A stretch of DNA of 64,000 nt from Pelecanus crispus (Eukaryota; Chordata; Aves; Pelecaniformes; Pelecanidae). The notes under the pieces are model-generated. The model was given only the letters and a program-made list of their open reading frames with translations. It had not been told where the DNA came from and did no database searches. Shown here in pieces: positions 11,825-24,400 of the stretch. The DNA lies in the NCBI RefSeq assembly GCF_030463565.1, contig NC_134659.1, positions 8,626,511-8,690,510 of the forward strand. The letters run 5' to 3'. The stretch's first letter is position 1; each line of letters starts with the position of its first letter. The position numbers and the translations under genes were made by a program.

Positions 11825-12775
11825 GTGGGTGGACCACTCAATGGATGAGGAACTGGCTGGATGGCCACATCCAAAGAGTTACAGTCAACATCTCAATGTC
11901 CAAATGGAAACCAGTAACGAGTGGTGTCCCTCAAGGGTCCACACTGGCACCACTACTGGTTCCTATCTTCATTGACAACACAGCGGGATCGAGCGCACCC
12001 TCAGCAAGTCTGCAGGGGACACCAAGCTGAGGGGTGCGGTTGATAGGCTTGAGGGAAGGGATGTCATCCAGAGCGACCTTGACAGGCTGGAGGAGCGGGC
12101 CCACACGACGCTCGTCAAGTTCAACAAGGCCAAGTGCAAGGTCCTGCACCTGGGTCGGGGCACCCCCCTCCTCAGTACAGACTGGGGATGGAGGGGTGGA
12201 GAGCAGCGCTGCAGAGGAGGACCTGGGGGTACTGGTGGGTGACAAACGGGACGTGAGCCAGCAGCATGTGCTTGCAGCCCAGAAAGCCAACCGTACCCTG
12301 GGCTGCGTCACAAGAAGTGCAGCTTCTCCCCCTCTGCTCTGCCCTTGAGGCCCCCCCTGCGTCACTGCGTTCAGCTCTGGGGTCCCCAGTGCAAAAAGGA
12401 CACGGACCTGCTCGAGTGGATCCAGAGGAGGCCACGGAAATGGTTTGAGGGCTGGAGCCCCTCTCCTGCGAGGCCAGGCTGAGGGAGTTGGGGTTGCTCA
12501 GCCTGGAGAAGAGAGGGCTCCGGGGAGACCTTAGTGCGGCCTTCCAGTGCTTAAAGGGGGCTTCTAGGACATTGGGAAGAAATGTTTTACTATGAGGGTG
12601 GTGGGCCACTGGAGCAGGTTGCCCAGAGAAGTTGCGGATGCCCCATCCCTGGAAGTGTTCAAGGGCAGGCTGGACGGGGCTTTGAGCACCCTGATCCAGT
12701 GAGAGACGTCCCTGCCCATTGCAGGGGCGGTGGAACTAGACCAGCCCAAACCATGCTGTGGTTCTGTGAAAACGG
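11825..12775 (+). mobile_element. CR1 LINE, 5'-truncated 3' part, degenerate
   Basis: The plus strand holds the typical CR1 3' segment: a GVPQGS-like RT motif near 11925, the CACCCTCAGCAAGT block near 11995, AGGACCTGGGGGTACTGGTG near 12217, the AGCCTGGAGAAGAGAGGGCT block near 12499, and a 3' end near TGGTTCTGTGA at 12770. The RT frame is broken and bases between about 12565 and 12580 look deleted relative to CR1. The element's 8-bp terminal repeats are not evident. CR1 is the main avian LINE and supports a bird source. Confidence 0.93.
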
Positions 12776-14429
12776 GCTGTTTCCCTGGGGAGGGAGATGC
12801 TGTTGGCGCAAGGGCTGTGGGTCGCCCTGGGAGGAGCTGCTGGGCGCTGCTCTCTCGACACTGGGTGCTGCTGTACCTAGACGGGTGCTGCAGCCCGGGG
12901 GTGCTGCTGCGCGTGCCAGGCGCGGTGCCCGAGGGATGCTGTGCCTGATGGCCGAGGTTGCACGCCCGGCGCCGTGGTACACACGTGCGGTACCTGGCAG
13001 GTGCTGCTGCACATCCTGGGTGCTGTGCATGCACGGTGGCTGCACCCAACATGTCCAGGGGCTACTGGGGTCCCTGTGCCCTGCGTGAGGGCGGGGTGTC
13101 CTGCACCTCCCTGCCGCCCTCCCAGCCCCGCACCAGCCACCCTGCAGCGCAGACACCCAAGAGCTCCCACCAGCTACTGAAGGCCGGGGAAGGGACCCTG
13201 CATGGGGGCCACACCCCCACTACAGCGCCAAGCCCATGGGTGCTGTTTCCCGAACTGACGGGACCCTCCCCTGCCTGTCACCCTTGAAACATGCAGCTGA
13301 GGTTTCCCCAACGCGGGTGTCCGGCTGAAGGCAAAGCGTCGGTATCGCCCCTGCATGGTCCTTCTGCATCCCCCCCGTGCCCGGGGACCGGTTCCTCCGG
13401 CTCACTGGCTCTGTGCCACGGCTGCCAGGCTGAAACCCCCATGGGGCCACCACACACAGGGCCCGGTGCCGGCACAGGACCCTTCTGCCGCACCGCTGCC
13501 CGCTCGTCCTGCCCGCTCGTGCTGCCTGCACAGGGCCACAGAGCAAGCACAGGCTGGGGAGCGTGCACACGCCGTCTCTGCGGATGAGGGGCCGTGGCTC
13601 CCCAAAACCTGTCCCGCTCTCCAGGCTCAGGATTGCACCCACTGGTGATGAACTTACTTGAACCCACCCGCTGGACAGGAGCGCGGCGCCGCTGGGAAGT
13701 GCCCTCTCCTGGCCTTGCAGCCTGTTACAACTCATCACCACCCTGTGATTAATTAATGGCTCCTGGAGCGCCCGTCCCCGCTGCAGCATCGCTCTCCGCA
13801 GGGTGCCTGCTGCCCCGTAGGAGCCCGTCACCGCATGGAACATGGCTTCCACGCCACCCCGGCGAGGAGCGGGATCTCCCTTCCCCTCGGCTGGCACCGC
13901 AGCCTCACCCCCACGCCCTGCCGCAGGGCAGAGCACCCGTCGCTGCTCGAGGGACGCGTCCCACAACCGTGCCCGTGCCGGGGATGCGGGGCGGCATCCG
14001 TCACCACCGCGTCCCTTTCAAAGGGGAGATGGGGACCTGCCTGGAGAGGCGAAAGGGGCCTGGTGGGGATGCCCACCCACCCCGAGCCCCCCACTCCTCC
14101 CTGCACACCCCAGGTCCCATCTGCTCCTCCTGTCCCGGGAGAGGGATCCCCCGCTTTCGGCATCTTGCAGAACTGCCAGGATTTCAAGGCGGGAGCATTT
14201 CTGCACGCTCCGGACTCGACAGGAGCGCCATCTTGGAGGAGGGGTCCCCGACACAGCATCCTGCACAACAGCTGAGATTTCCAACCAGGAGCGTTTCTAC
14301 AGAGCACCCTTCCTGGATTTTGCAGGAGGGCGACCACCGAGGACGGGGGTAGAGACGTGGCAGTGCAAGCACGACTGCCCTACCCCCATCGCGCGCAGGG
14401 ACGGGCCCGCGGCCTCCCGGACACAGGAC
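12776..14429. other. Non-coding stretch between CR1 and the NAV1 3' end
   Basis: Begins with repeated GGTGCTGCTG-like words (12840-13030), otherwise unremarkable GC-rich DNA. No recognised gene. Confidence 0.4.
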
Positions 14430-14456
14430 CAGCAGCCAGGCGGTACAGGAGATAAC

Positions 14457-14462
14457 TTTATT
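14457..14462 (-). terminator. Distal NAV1 polyadenylation signal AATAAA
   Basis: AATAAA on the minus strand in an AU-rich context about 3.9 kb past the stop. Cleavage would be expected near 14430-14445. Confidence 0.65.
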
Positions 14463-14694
14463 GAATCCAATGGTGTTAGACAGACGACCGAGAAGAGACA
14501 TGCCGGTTGGCGCGGGCAGCGTGGGCAGCAGGAGCTGACTTGGCGCAGGGCTGGATTTGTTTCTGTCTTTCGTAATTTCCTCAAGCCTTTTCCTGGCTTC
14601 CTTTTATACTTCTTTTAAAATTTCTTTTAAGTAAAAACAACTGATTGTGGAAAGAGTCCAGATGGTGTTTGTTCCCTATGATTGTTCCCGCAGC

Positions 14695-14702
14695 TATGTA
14701 CA
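14695..14702 (-). promoter_or_regulatory. Pumilio-type site UGUACAUA in the 3' UTR
   Basis: TGTACATA on the mRNA strand fits the PUF consensus UGUANAUA. It lies only in the long UTR form, about 240 bases before the last AATAAA. Confidence 0.4.
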
Positions 14703-14936
14703 ACGTGGGGTTGGGTCTCAACATCAGGTATAAAATGGAGCGAGTTTACAAACTTGGAGGAGGCAAGGAAAAAGCAAAGACAGACAGGCGAGAGCAGTAG
14801 AAATCTGGACCAAAATCTTAAAGAGAAATTTAAAAAGTGCTATAAAACCCCTCGGCAGGAATACCATGCAGATAAGAAACACAAAACCCAGTCAATTACA
14901 CAGATCATCTAAAACAGGAATTTGTCCATTTCGTCC

Positions 14937-14942
14937 TTTATT
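14937..14942 (-). terminator. Second distal AATAAA
   Basis: AATAAA on the minus strand inside an A/T-rich run (14930-15000), about 480 bases before the last signal. A possible alternative end. Confidence 0.45.
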
Positions 14943-15098
14943 TAATTAAAAAAAGGTTGTTTGTTTTTAATAGAAAAAAGCTAAAATTGTAAGGTTCAGG
15001 CCACCAGGCAGAGCAGCTCGAGGGGGCAGGAGGGCGAGGCGCTGGCATCTCCCAGCTCCAGCCCCTCCGGTGGGCTCCTGGCGCTCCCAGGGGCCACG

Positions 15099-15404
15099 GG
15101 CACCCTTGGGGGCAACCGGCACCCTTGGGGGTGACAGGCACCCTGGGGGTCACAGGCACCCTGGGGGGTGATGGGCACCCTGGGGGTCACAGGCACCCTT
15201 GGGGGTGACGGGTACCCTGGGGGGCGACAGGCACCCCTGGGGGGTGACAGGCACCTTTGGGAGGTGACGGGCTCCTTTGGGGGTCACAGGCACCCTTGGG
15301 GTGATGGGCTCCTACGGGGCAGCAGGCACCCTTGGGGTGATGGGTGCCCTTAGGGGCAGCAGGCACCTTCGGGGGTGACAGGCACCCTTGGGGTGGCAGG
15401 GGGG
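15099..15404. repeat. Minisatellite, 18-20 bp units, in the NAV1 3' UTR
   Basis: About 16 tandem units of the form GGCACCCTTGGGGGTGACA, with T/C changes and GTGAC/GTCAC/GCAGC variants at the unit end. On the NAV1 mRNA each unit is C-rich, followed by AAGGGTGCC, and could pair within itself. Confidence 0.9.
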
Positions 15405-16121
15405 TGTTAGTGCAATCCTTGGGCCCGTCCCCCGGGGCACAGAGGGGCTCAGCCCACAGCCAGCGGCAGCCTGGGGGGACGCCTGGTCCCCAGGTGCCCC
15501 CGAGAGCCGCCACGCCTGGGGACACGGGGTGCTCGGTGTAAGCCAGGAGGAACCCCTCAGGGCCCGTCCCCTCCAGCCAGCTAAGCCCAGCGAAAGCCCC
15601 CCCCAGCACCATCCCAGGGCACTCCCGCTGCCACGGCCCCGGCCCCTCCCGTCCCCCTCGGGGACTCCTGATTTACACCGCAGCGTGCCACCCGCCTCCA
15701 GCGCGCCCCGGCTGAGGCTACGGGGAAAGGGGAGCCCCGCACGCGGAAAGGATGGGGCAAACCCCCGGCAAACAGGCTGGGGGACAGCGGGCAGTGCAGC
15801 CCTGTGCGAGCCGGTGATGGGGACAGTTTGGTCGATGCTTTGGTGGCTCCGTGGGGGTGTCAGAAAAGAAAGCCAGGCCCAGCCGAGGCTGCCTGCAGGC
15901 CATGCAAAGCGAGAGGGACTCACTCAGGGCACCCAGGCATGGCACTGCCCGGGCGCGGGGCAGCCCCCAAAGGTGCACCGTGCCCTGGGCACCGGAGCCC
16001 CGAGGAGGGCGAGAGGGGCTGGAGAGGAGAGCCGGGTGCCCATGCCGGCCTCGAGCGGCTGCTGAGCCGGTGTCTTGTACAATCAGAAAAGAAGTCAGCA
16101 CAGCACAGTTATCACAGAGTA

Positions 16122-16136
16122 CAAAAAAAAAAAAAA
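16122..16136. repeat. Poly(A) run in the 3' UTR (T-run on the NAV1 strand)
   Basis: About fifteen A on the plus strand followed by C-interrupted A runs to about 16160. On the NAV1 transcript this is a U-rich tract. No LINE or SINE body was recognised next to it. Confidence 0.7.
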
Positions 16137-17212
16137 ACAAAACCCCCAAAAAAAGAAAGAGGCGCAGGGCCAGGCCCCACCAACTCACGCAGGGCATTCG
16201 ACTACAGACCTATTTACAGCGAGTCCTTAGCCGACGGCGGCAACACAAGAGAAGGCAGAGGGAAAGCCCTAGCGTCCAAGCCAGCGTGGGGAGGGACGTC
16301 CCTGTGCAAAGGGGCCGGGCTGGCCGGCCCCGCGCGGCAGTGGGGAGATGGCAGGGAGGCTGTCGGACAGACGGACGAGTGAGCACCATGGGTCGCACGC
16401 GCCGCGGCCGGGATGCGTCGGCCGGCCCCGGGCGGCAAGGCAAGACGCACCGGCCGAGAAAGCACCAAGGGCAGAGGTGGCAGCTGCCTCCAAGGGGCAC
16501 CGGCGGCAAGGCCAGGCCTCGGAGGAGATGCCTGTTTTTGGAGGGTTGCGAGGCGTCCCTGAAGGCCACACCAGCGGCAGCACAGAGGGGCTGAGGCTGC
16601 CCGGTCCCCAGCCTGGTAGGGCTCAGGGACCGGAGGGGCTCAGCACAGCGGGCCCTGGGGTCACCTCTCCCCAAAAGGCTCCCCAGGCCCCCAGCTGAGT
16701 GCGGGAGCCGAGCCGGATGGCAGCGGAGGGGAGCAGGGGGGCCCTGGTGGGCTCAGGGAGAGAGGTGCTGGCCCAGCGGAGCACCCTGCAGCCATGCTTG
16801 GGGACAGGTGAGCGAGGGGGCACGAAGGCAGCAGCCCCAGCTTGGCAGCGCTCAGGCCAGTGCCAGCACCCCAGTCCCATCCCGGCCCAGCTGGCTCTGG
16901 GGACAGTCATAGCCCACTGCAGCCGGAGCGGGCTGCGACAGCGCCAGCCCAAGCCCCACGTTCCCGCTTCCCGCACGGCCGGGGATTAAGGCACCGCGGC
17001 AGCACCGGGGCTGATCCCCTCCGTGCCAGGAGCCTCGGCTGTGACATTTGCGGGGCCAAGGGGACATGGGGCAGCCCTAGGGGGGCCCAGAGCACCGACA
17101 CGGGACACAGTGAGACCTTGCCAGGCCATGGGGCTCCCCCAGAGCCTTGGGGAGCCAGTGGCATGGGGACTACCCCAGGCACAGCTCACCAACCTGCACC
17201 CCCAGGCCTGGC

Positions 17213-17304
17213 AGCACCGAGGGGACATGGGGCAGGCTGTGTCCCCAGCACCGAGGGGACGTGGGGCAGGCTGTGTCCCCAGCACCGAGGGGACATGGGG
17301 CAGG
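17213..17304. repeat. 34-bp tandem repeat, 2.7 copies, in the 3' UTR
   Basis: Units 17213-17246 and 17247-17280 plus a partial at 17281-17304, each starting AGCACCGAGGGGAC. The first two units differ at a single base (CATGG versus CGTGG). Confidence 0.9.
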
Positions 17305-17799
17305 CGTCCAGCTGCCCAGAGATGGGGCAGCAGCACCCTCCCCCTGCCCGGGCCTCAGCCAGTGCTGGGTGCCTTGGGGAGGGGATGCCTGTGGCACCCC
17401 GGCCTGGTAGGAGACCCCGTCCCCAGGGCCAGACTCTGCCTTGTGTTTTTGGGGAGGGGGGAGGCACCAGGCAAGGGGCTGCTCTGGGAGCATCCCACTA
17501 CCACCGGCTGCCAGGTCCCATCTCAGCCAAGCTGTGAGGCCCCGGGAGGTGGGTTCAGGGACTGGAGATCGTCCAGTGAGCACCAGTTTCGTGACAGAGG
17601 TGGTTTGAGTGGTGGAACCAACAGCTGCAAAAGAAACCAAAGGGAAAGGGAGCTGCTTACAGGGAAGCGGTGGGCACCACGCCACGGGCTCCAGGCCAGA
17701 AGAGCAAAGAACCAGAACAAAAAAGGGACCAAAGCAAAGTCTGGACTCGGCCAAAGGAAAATGGGAGGGGGGAAACAAAATAAAATAACCAAAGCAGGG

Positions 17800-17805
17800 T
17801 TTATT
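17800..17805 (-). terminator. Proximal NAV1 polyadenylation signal AATAAA
   Basis: AATAAA on the minus strand about 600 bases after the stop, followed on that strand by a T-rich stretch (17760-17790). It could give a short-UTR mRNA lacking both minisatellites. Confidence 0.5.
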
Positions 17806-18400
17806 GGGCTGTCCTGGTCACAGCAGCTGCCATGCAGGTGAAATGGGGAATGTACAAAGACAGCGGCGAGAGCCGCGCTCCTTCTCGGCCAGCGCGAGGC
17901 AAGCGCTTCCCGCAGCAGCGGCTCCCTCGTCACCTGCCCTCGGCTACGCCTGGCCGGGCGGAGAGGGAGCTGCAGCCCCTCGCACCCACGCTCTCGTCCT
18001 GCGGCCACGTGCTCCTCCTGCGTCCCCCAGCTCTGGCCCAGGTGGCTCCCGCGGGGTCCCTGCCCCACGCAGGGGCCTTCCTGCGGCTCCCAGGAGCGGG
18101 GGCTCAGCCACATCGGTCGCCCTGGCCCCAAAGCCCGAGAGTTTGCAATAGAGACAGAAAAAAACCAAGAAGAGAAACCAGGATTCTCCTACCCCCTGGG
18201 TCGGGAGGGGAGACGGCACCTCGCGCTCTCCCATGGATGAGCCGAGCTTCCCCACACTCTGCCGGGACGCGCCGGAGCCCCGGTCCTCTCTGCTCGCTCG
18301 CCAGCCCCGCGCTCCGGGATACCAAAGGAAAAGGAGAGCAGCCCGGCAGGAGCGGTGGCTGGCGACGGCTCCCCTCTGCCTGGGCCGGCATGTCCGGGCC

Positions 18401-18496
18401 TCACAGAGTCGACTGCAGGTCGGGATCCACCATGGTCTCGCGGTCTGGAGACTCGATGTAGTTGGCGGCTTCCTGGAGCTTCAGCAGCATGGCCAT
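18401..18496 (-). CDS. NAV1: NAV1 last coding exon (MAMLLKLQEAANYIESPD...STL stop)
   Basis: Coding part of 96 bp: MAMLLKLQEAANYIESPDRE, then TMVDPDLQSTL and TGA at 18401-18403. The acceptor is tccccgcag. The C-terminus matches NAV1 in sequence and end point. The exon continues as 3' UTR. Confidence 0.98.
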   Translation of the reverse strand: MAMLLKLQEAANYIESPDRETMVDPDLQSTL

Positions 18497-21400
18497 CTGC
18501 GGGGAGAGGAGCGTGGCACCCAGCCCCAGGGGGACCAGAGCTCCAGGGATGCCCTGGGGAAGCCAAGGCCACCAGGCCCTCCTTGCCCTCCCATACAAAC
18601 CAGCCACCCCAAGAAGCTCCTTAGAGAGTAAAGCAAAGCCCACAGATGCTGCAAAATCCCTCCCTGTCACCAGGATCTGGCCTTGGGCACAGCTGGGGTG
18701 CTCAAGGCTGAGCATGGCAAAGCAGTGTGGGGTGACAGGCCCCGGCACGTCAGCTGTGGCAGCCTGCTTCTGCTAGCAGCCTCTCCGGGTGATGCACCGG
18801 GACACGTACGTGTAAGCCCCAGTCTGTGTGTGCCTGTGTGTGACTCTGCGTGTGGACACGATGCCCCATGGAGCGCCACACCGTGCCCATTCGCTGGCAC
18901 ATCACAATGTGCCTCGGTGTGCAGCCTGCCCGCCGGTGCCACCACCCGGCACCCACCGCTCCTCCCAGGAGTGCAAAATGTTTCTGCATCCCCAAATCAG
19001 GCTTTTTACACTGAAAAATAACTGGGAGAGCAAAGCTCCACCTTGCTCTCCCCTCTCCACCAGCACCGCCCGGCCCACCTCCCAGCGCCCGGCGCAGCAG
19101 GGCCATACCAGAGGGTCCGAGTCCAGGGAGCTGGGCGTCGTGTCTTTGACGGTGCGCTCCTCGGGAGGGGAAACGGTGCTGTGGGGGCCAATGGTGGGTG
19201 GGGGCAGGTGGTACAGCTTGGACTGGTCCTGCTGTGCTGACGGCCAGGGCAGGGTGTCCCGCACCCACTCCACGGGGTCCTCCCAGGCTGCCTTCTGCCC
19301 GTGGACCTGCAGGCAGGGAGCAAGCGGCAGCCGCCTCTTCAGCACGTGCCAGAGCCTGTAACGTGGCACCCCGAGCCCCCCCGGGACAGGGCAGGGACTG
19401 ACAGAGATGGCACCTGTGCCCAAAACCCCAGCACCATCCTGCTTCCCGCCCCATCAGACTGCTGCATCATCATGTCCCCAAGCACTGCTGGTTTGCGTTC
19501 CCACGTGCCAGGCGGCTCTGGGTACCTTGAGCCCATCTTTTGCCCCCTCCTGCAGGTAAGGGATGATGGAGTTGTTCCACAGATCGATGAACCAGGTCCG
19601 GAAATCCTCAATTCCAACGGGGCAGGACAGGAAGAAACAGGGACCTGCAGGGAAAGGCAGAGAGCGAAAATAGGAGCTGGGTTCTCCTGCTCCAGTCACT
19701 GGCCCCACGGCAGCAGAGCACCAAGGTGGACAAGCCTGGCTGCACCGGGTGCCCTGGGCTCAATCACCTCCTGGGAGCAGTGTCCGGGCAGCATCTGCCC
19801 ACACATGGGCAGAAAGCAAGCTCGCAAGCAAGTAATGGGGCTGCTAAGTTCAATCTACCCCCCAAAAGCATGGTGAGGCAAAGGGAGACCTGCCTGGGAG
19901 AACACGGCTCCTCCGTGCCCGAGGAAGGGCGCCAGTAAGGCAGGCAGCCTTGGCTGACACCGTGGTGACAGCTCCCATGGGGCACAGGAACGCACACCAC
20001 GCCGGCAGGAGCCACACCTGTGCGCATCGCCCACCGGCCTTTGGTTGCGTGGGACTGGGGGACACGGGGCAGCACGTCAGCCCCCCAAGCTCCTTTGGGA
20101 GGGTTTTGCCCCAGTCCCTGGGGGCTCCCAGCAGCATGAGGCAGAGGAGGGAGGTGTGCGGCAAGGCCATACCGATGAGGAAGTCGGAGGTGCTGTGTTT
20201 CTCCAGGAAGGTGTGCAAGTGGTACCACAGCTTGGGCACCCAGTCCAGCACGCGCAGCAGCTCCTCCTTGTTGGCATTGACGTCTGTGTCCGACTCCAGC
20301 AGCTTCCGCCGCAGGTAGCGCACCAGGAAGCCGTTGGCTGGCTCCACGTTGTTCGAGAAGGTCAGCATCCTGGGGGAAACTCAGGTGGTCAGGGCTGGGT
20401 CTCCACACAAGCTGTCCTGCTCCCCAGCACCCTCGGGGGACCTCCTAGCACCCCCACAAGGCATGTGCCCAAGGCTGGGGCATCAGCTCTTCCTGGGATG
20501 GCAGGGACAGGCCTGGGGCTCGGTCCCGGTCAGGGTCCCCAGTCACAGGATGTGTCCCCAGGACTGCCCAAGGGTAGGAGTGGTGGCCTCTGCCCCCCGC
20601 CCAACCCCACGGGGATGGTCCCCAGGGATGTACGATTCCCACCTGAAGCTGAGATGGAGGCCATGGTTTGGGGTCATCTTCACAGGCTGGTTGGTGGTCC
20701 CAATGATGTAGGGGCTGAGTGACAGAAAGAGATGGATCCATGAGAAAAAGCACCCTGCGCCACCCCTGCCCGTGGCAGAGTTGATCTGAGTGCAGCAGAC
20801 ACACGCAGCCATGCAGCCTCATCCCCACGAGCCCAGGGATCTTGCTGAGAGCAGTGGGGAGCATGCATGTGCCCGGGAGACTGCGCCGGAGGAGGGTGCA
20901 GTGGGACTCTCACCATTTGTGGTACTTGCAGGTGAGCGCACCGTTGACGAGCTCGCTGATGGAGCCCGCCTCGCTGAGGTCATCTAGGAGGATCACCAGC
21001 GGCACATCCGCCATGCCCGTCTCCCGGTCAATCTGGTTGGCCAGGTTGGAGAGGTACAGCTGCAGGTCCTGCAACGAAGGGGCCGGGTGTCACACATGGG
21101 GCCACGGCACGGCTGCCAACGGGGACCACAGCACCAGTGCCAACAGGGACATTGCTGGCTGCTGCAGGCCCTCACCTTGCAGGACTGCTGGTGCATGTTG
21201 AAGGTGCTGACGATGCCCTCGGTGACATCCCGACCCGAGCGTTCCACCAAGTACTCGGCCAGGCGGTTGGTCAGGTAGGTCTTGCCGGTGCCGCTGGGTC
21301 CCGAGAGGATGAGCCGCCGGTGCTTCAGCAGCAGGCTGATGTAATGCTGCATCATGGGCTTGGGGATGAGCGTCTCGAACACTAGGCTGTCCACACACTT

Positions 21401-24400
21401 CTCCTTCAAGCCTGCAGGCAGGGGAGGGCTGAGGGTCCCGCTAATGCCCCACGACACCGTGAGACAGAGGGAAGATGGGACAGCAATGGAGCCTCTCCAC
21501 CACACTCACCTTTGAGCGTCACGACGATGCTGGTCAGGCCCCGGCGGCACAGCGGCAGCTCTGGCGGCTCTGCGTCTAGGACCCGCTTGATGTGGCTAAT
21601 GCTGTAGCCGTAGACGGACTCGGTGCTGAGCCCCAGTGTGGAAGCAGGATCCATCTTGGTGATGTAATCCTATGTGGACAAGGACAGGGCTGTCAGTGCT
21701 CCCGAGGGCAGGGAGCAAACAGTGCTCAACAGCTCCAGGAGACCCTGGTAAGGACCTGGGCCAGGGAGCATCAGGCATGGTGGAGCAGTGTAAAAGGATG
21801 GCTCTCTGAAGAGGGGTCCTCATGCTCCTACCTTGAAGACCTGGCAGACAGCCTCATCCAGCATCTTCCAGTCCACCTTCCCGCTCACCTTGGTCCAGCC
21901 CAGGAAAAATTCCTGCTGCTTGAGGTCCTAGGAGCCAAGGCAGAGGTGTGCAGAGCTGGAGCACCGCATCCAGCCCCAGAGAGGCATTCTCTGCCCCTTG
22001 TCCAGGGCCATGGCACTGGGACAGGTCAGGCTCCCCAGACAGCCCACACTTACCCCCTTGATGATGTGCTGGGGCGGCATGCGCACCACAATCCGCAGAG
22101 TCAGCTCGTCCTTCTGGGTGCCAGCGCTGACAGCATCCATGGGGGACACATCTAGGGACAGAGCAGTGAGGCTGTGCCGGCAGGGAGAGCCGAGCCACCG
22201 GGCCGGACCGTGCCCAGCCTCAGCCAAATCCTGCTGTGGCCGATCCTGGCACCAGCGGCACGACAGATCCCCGTGCACAGCTGCCTCAGGTGAGCAGCAG
22301 CACGTTCCCACCACACACACGTCTGTCCCAGCCCTTCCCCATCTGCCAGCAGTTCCATCACCCCTACCTGCGTCCCCCAGGCTGGGGCTGAAGGCATGGC
22401 CAAGGGTGAGGCCCAGGGAGCGCCGCGGTGAAGAGGAGGCCGACGTGCTCGTGATGTGGCCGGGAACGGAGCCTGGCACTGCCGAGGGCCCCGGAGCCAC
22501 TTTGAGCCGGTCATTCTCGGCCTTCAGGAGATCTACCTCCAGCTGGGGGAGAACCAGTTACGGCAAAGGGTGAGGAGCTGGACGCCGGCTAGCATCCCGG
22601 GGCTGCAGCACGGCTGTCGGGGTGCAGGGACTTTGGCCACCCAAGTGCTCAGAGCCAGCCGGGCTTCTGGCAGTGGTCCTCACCTGCATATTGTGCATGG
22701 TCTCCCGCAGCTGCTCCAGCTGGTGGGCCGAGTTGAGGGCCTCCAGGCGGATGTCCGTCAGCTTCATCTCCTTCTCCCACAGCTCTGACCGCAGCTCTGA
22801 CACCTCCTTCTTCTCCGGCTCGCCCTCACCGTGGGCCTGGAAGAGCCTGGCCCAAGGGAGAGACAGTCTTGCACGTGTCCAGGGCAGGAGCCTGCAGCCC
22901 CCAAGACCGGCCCTCCCGACCCTGTGCTGCCCACCACGGCCCCACGTACTCAGCTGTGTCGATGCCCACAGAGGAGGACGTGGAGGATTTGATGGAGGGC
23001 GAGGCAGTCTCTGTGGAGCCATGCTGCAGCTTGGGGGAGGAGGGGGCCGACGAGTCCGGCGTGGCGATCTCCTCGATGTCCGAGTAGGACGAGGCTGATT
23101 TGGGTCCCTTCTTGATGCTGAAGGCCTTGTTGAAGGAGCTGCGTAGCTACGGGAGACGGAAATGTTCTTGTTAGGGACAACCCGACAGTGCAACCGTGCA
23201 AGCAGAGACCCGGCCCCATCCTGCCCCGGGCCACCGTCCGCCCAGGACCCACAGTCTGAGCTGGAACCAGTAACACCACATCCATCACCGAGGCAGCGCT
23301 GTGCCCACCACTGCCCCGGGGAAGGCACCAGCCTGACCCCGCTCCGCTGGCACAGCTGACGGATGTTGGTGCACAGCCCTCCGTGCCACACTCCAGCCCC
23401 AGCCTGCACGGGGCCAAACAGCCCCAGAGTGGGACCCGCGTCCTGGTCAGGCTTCCCCCAGCCCTGCTCCCCCCCAGCACCCACATCAGGGTGTTCAGGC
23501 ACTGCACCAGCACCCTGGTCCTTCGGGAAGGGCCGACTCCATCCTCACATTCACCCCACCACCACCCTCCCAGCAAGTGGCGCTTTGGGGGACATCCTCC
23601 CCTCCAGCCGCTGCAGAGCCGTGGTCCTGGTGCAAGGGGACAATTTCAGCCCACACCCCCCTCCGCCCTGTGGGGTCCTCCTGGAAGGGCAGAGGGCCAG
23701 TCAACCCCCACGAGATGTCACCGGGGTCCCGGCCGGGCATGCAGCATGCACACAGCACACACACAGCAGTGAGCAGGTGAGCGTCGTGCCGAGGCCAGGG
23801 AGGGCGGATGGACACTGCACAGGGGCCAAACCAGGCCTGGCTCCCGCTTAAGTGCCACCAGCCTGCGGGAGAGCAGCAGGAGGGCACCCGGGGCTCACCC
23901 CGTGTCCCCTGGAGAGCCAGGGCCTGCTCTGAGGGGAGATGGGAGGAAGAGGGGATGGAGAACAGGCAAGATCCGGCCCAGCTCCCAGAGGCACCAGGCA
24001 GGCGGGTCTGGTGTGTCCCCAACAGCGAAAGCGTTGCATTTCAGCATAAAAAAACCAAGCGGGTGTTGGGCTCTGCTGATGGCGGGAGAGCAGGGGAGCA
24101 CTGGGACCCATGTGGGTCCTGACGGGGACAGAGCCACTTGGGGCCACATCAGGCCAGCCCTGGCAATGTGGAGATGGGCAGCACCATGCCCCGGTGCCAC
24201 AGGCAGGGGTGCAGCGGGGTCCCCATCCCAAAAGATCTGGCTACAGGGAGCCAGGAGAGTGCCTGCATTCCCCGGGCCAGGAAAGGGCTGTCCCCATCTG
24301 TGGGACAGGTCCCCATCCAAGCCCTTCCTGCTGCCTCAGGGCTGCTCGGGGCAGTTCAGCCCCTCTGTGTGGGTGCATGTTTTGGCCTTAACATCCAAGG

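Larger units (their letters stand above)
14430..18400 (-). other. NAV1: NAV1 3' untranslated region (about 4 kb)
   Basis: From the NAV1 stop the sequence runs without a recognisable exon to an AU-rich end (14440-15000) with AATAAA signals at 14937-14942 and 14457-14462. A proximal signal at 17800-17805 would give a short UTR of about 0.6 kb. It contains an 18-20-bp minisatellite (15099-15404), a 34-bp repeat (17213-17304), a T-run on the mRNA strand (16122-16136) and a UGUANAUA site. The extent is inferred from signals and composition; no transcript was seen. Confidence 0.7.

Noticed and set aside
12840-13030. GGTGCTGCTG-rich words as a coding or tandem repeat
   Set aside because: Too irregular to define a unit; left as plain non-coding sequence.
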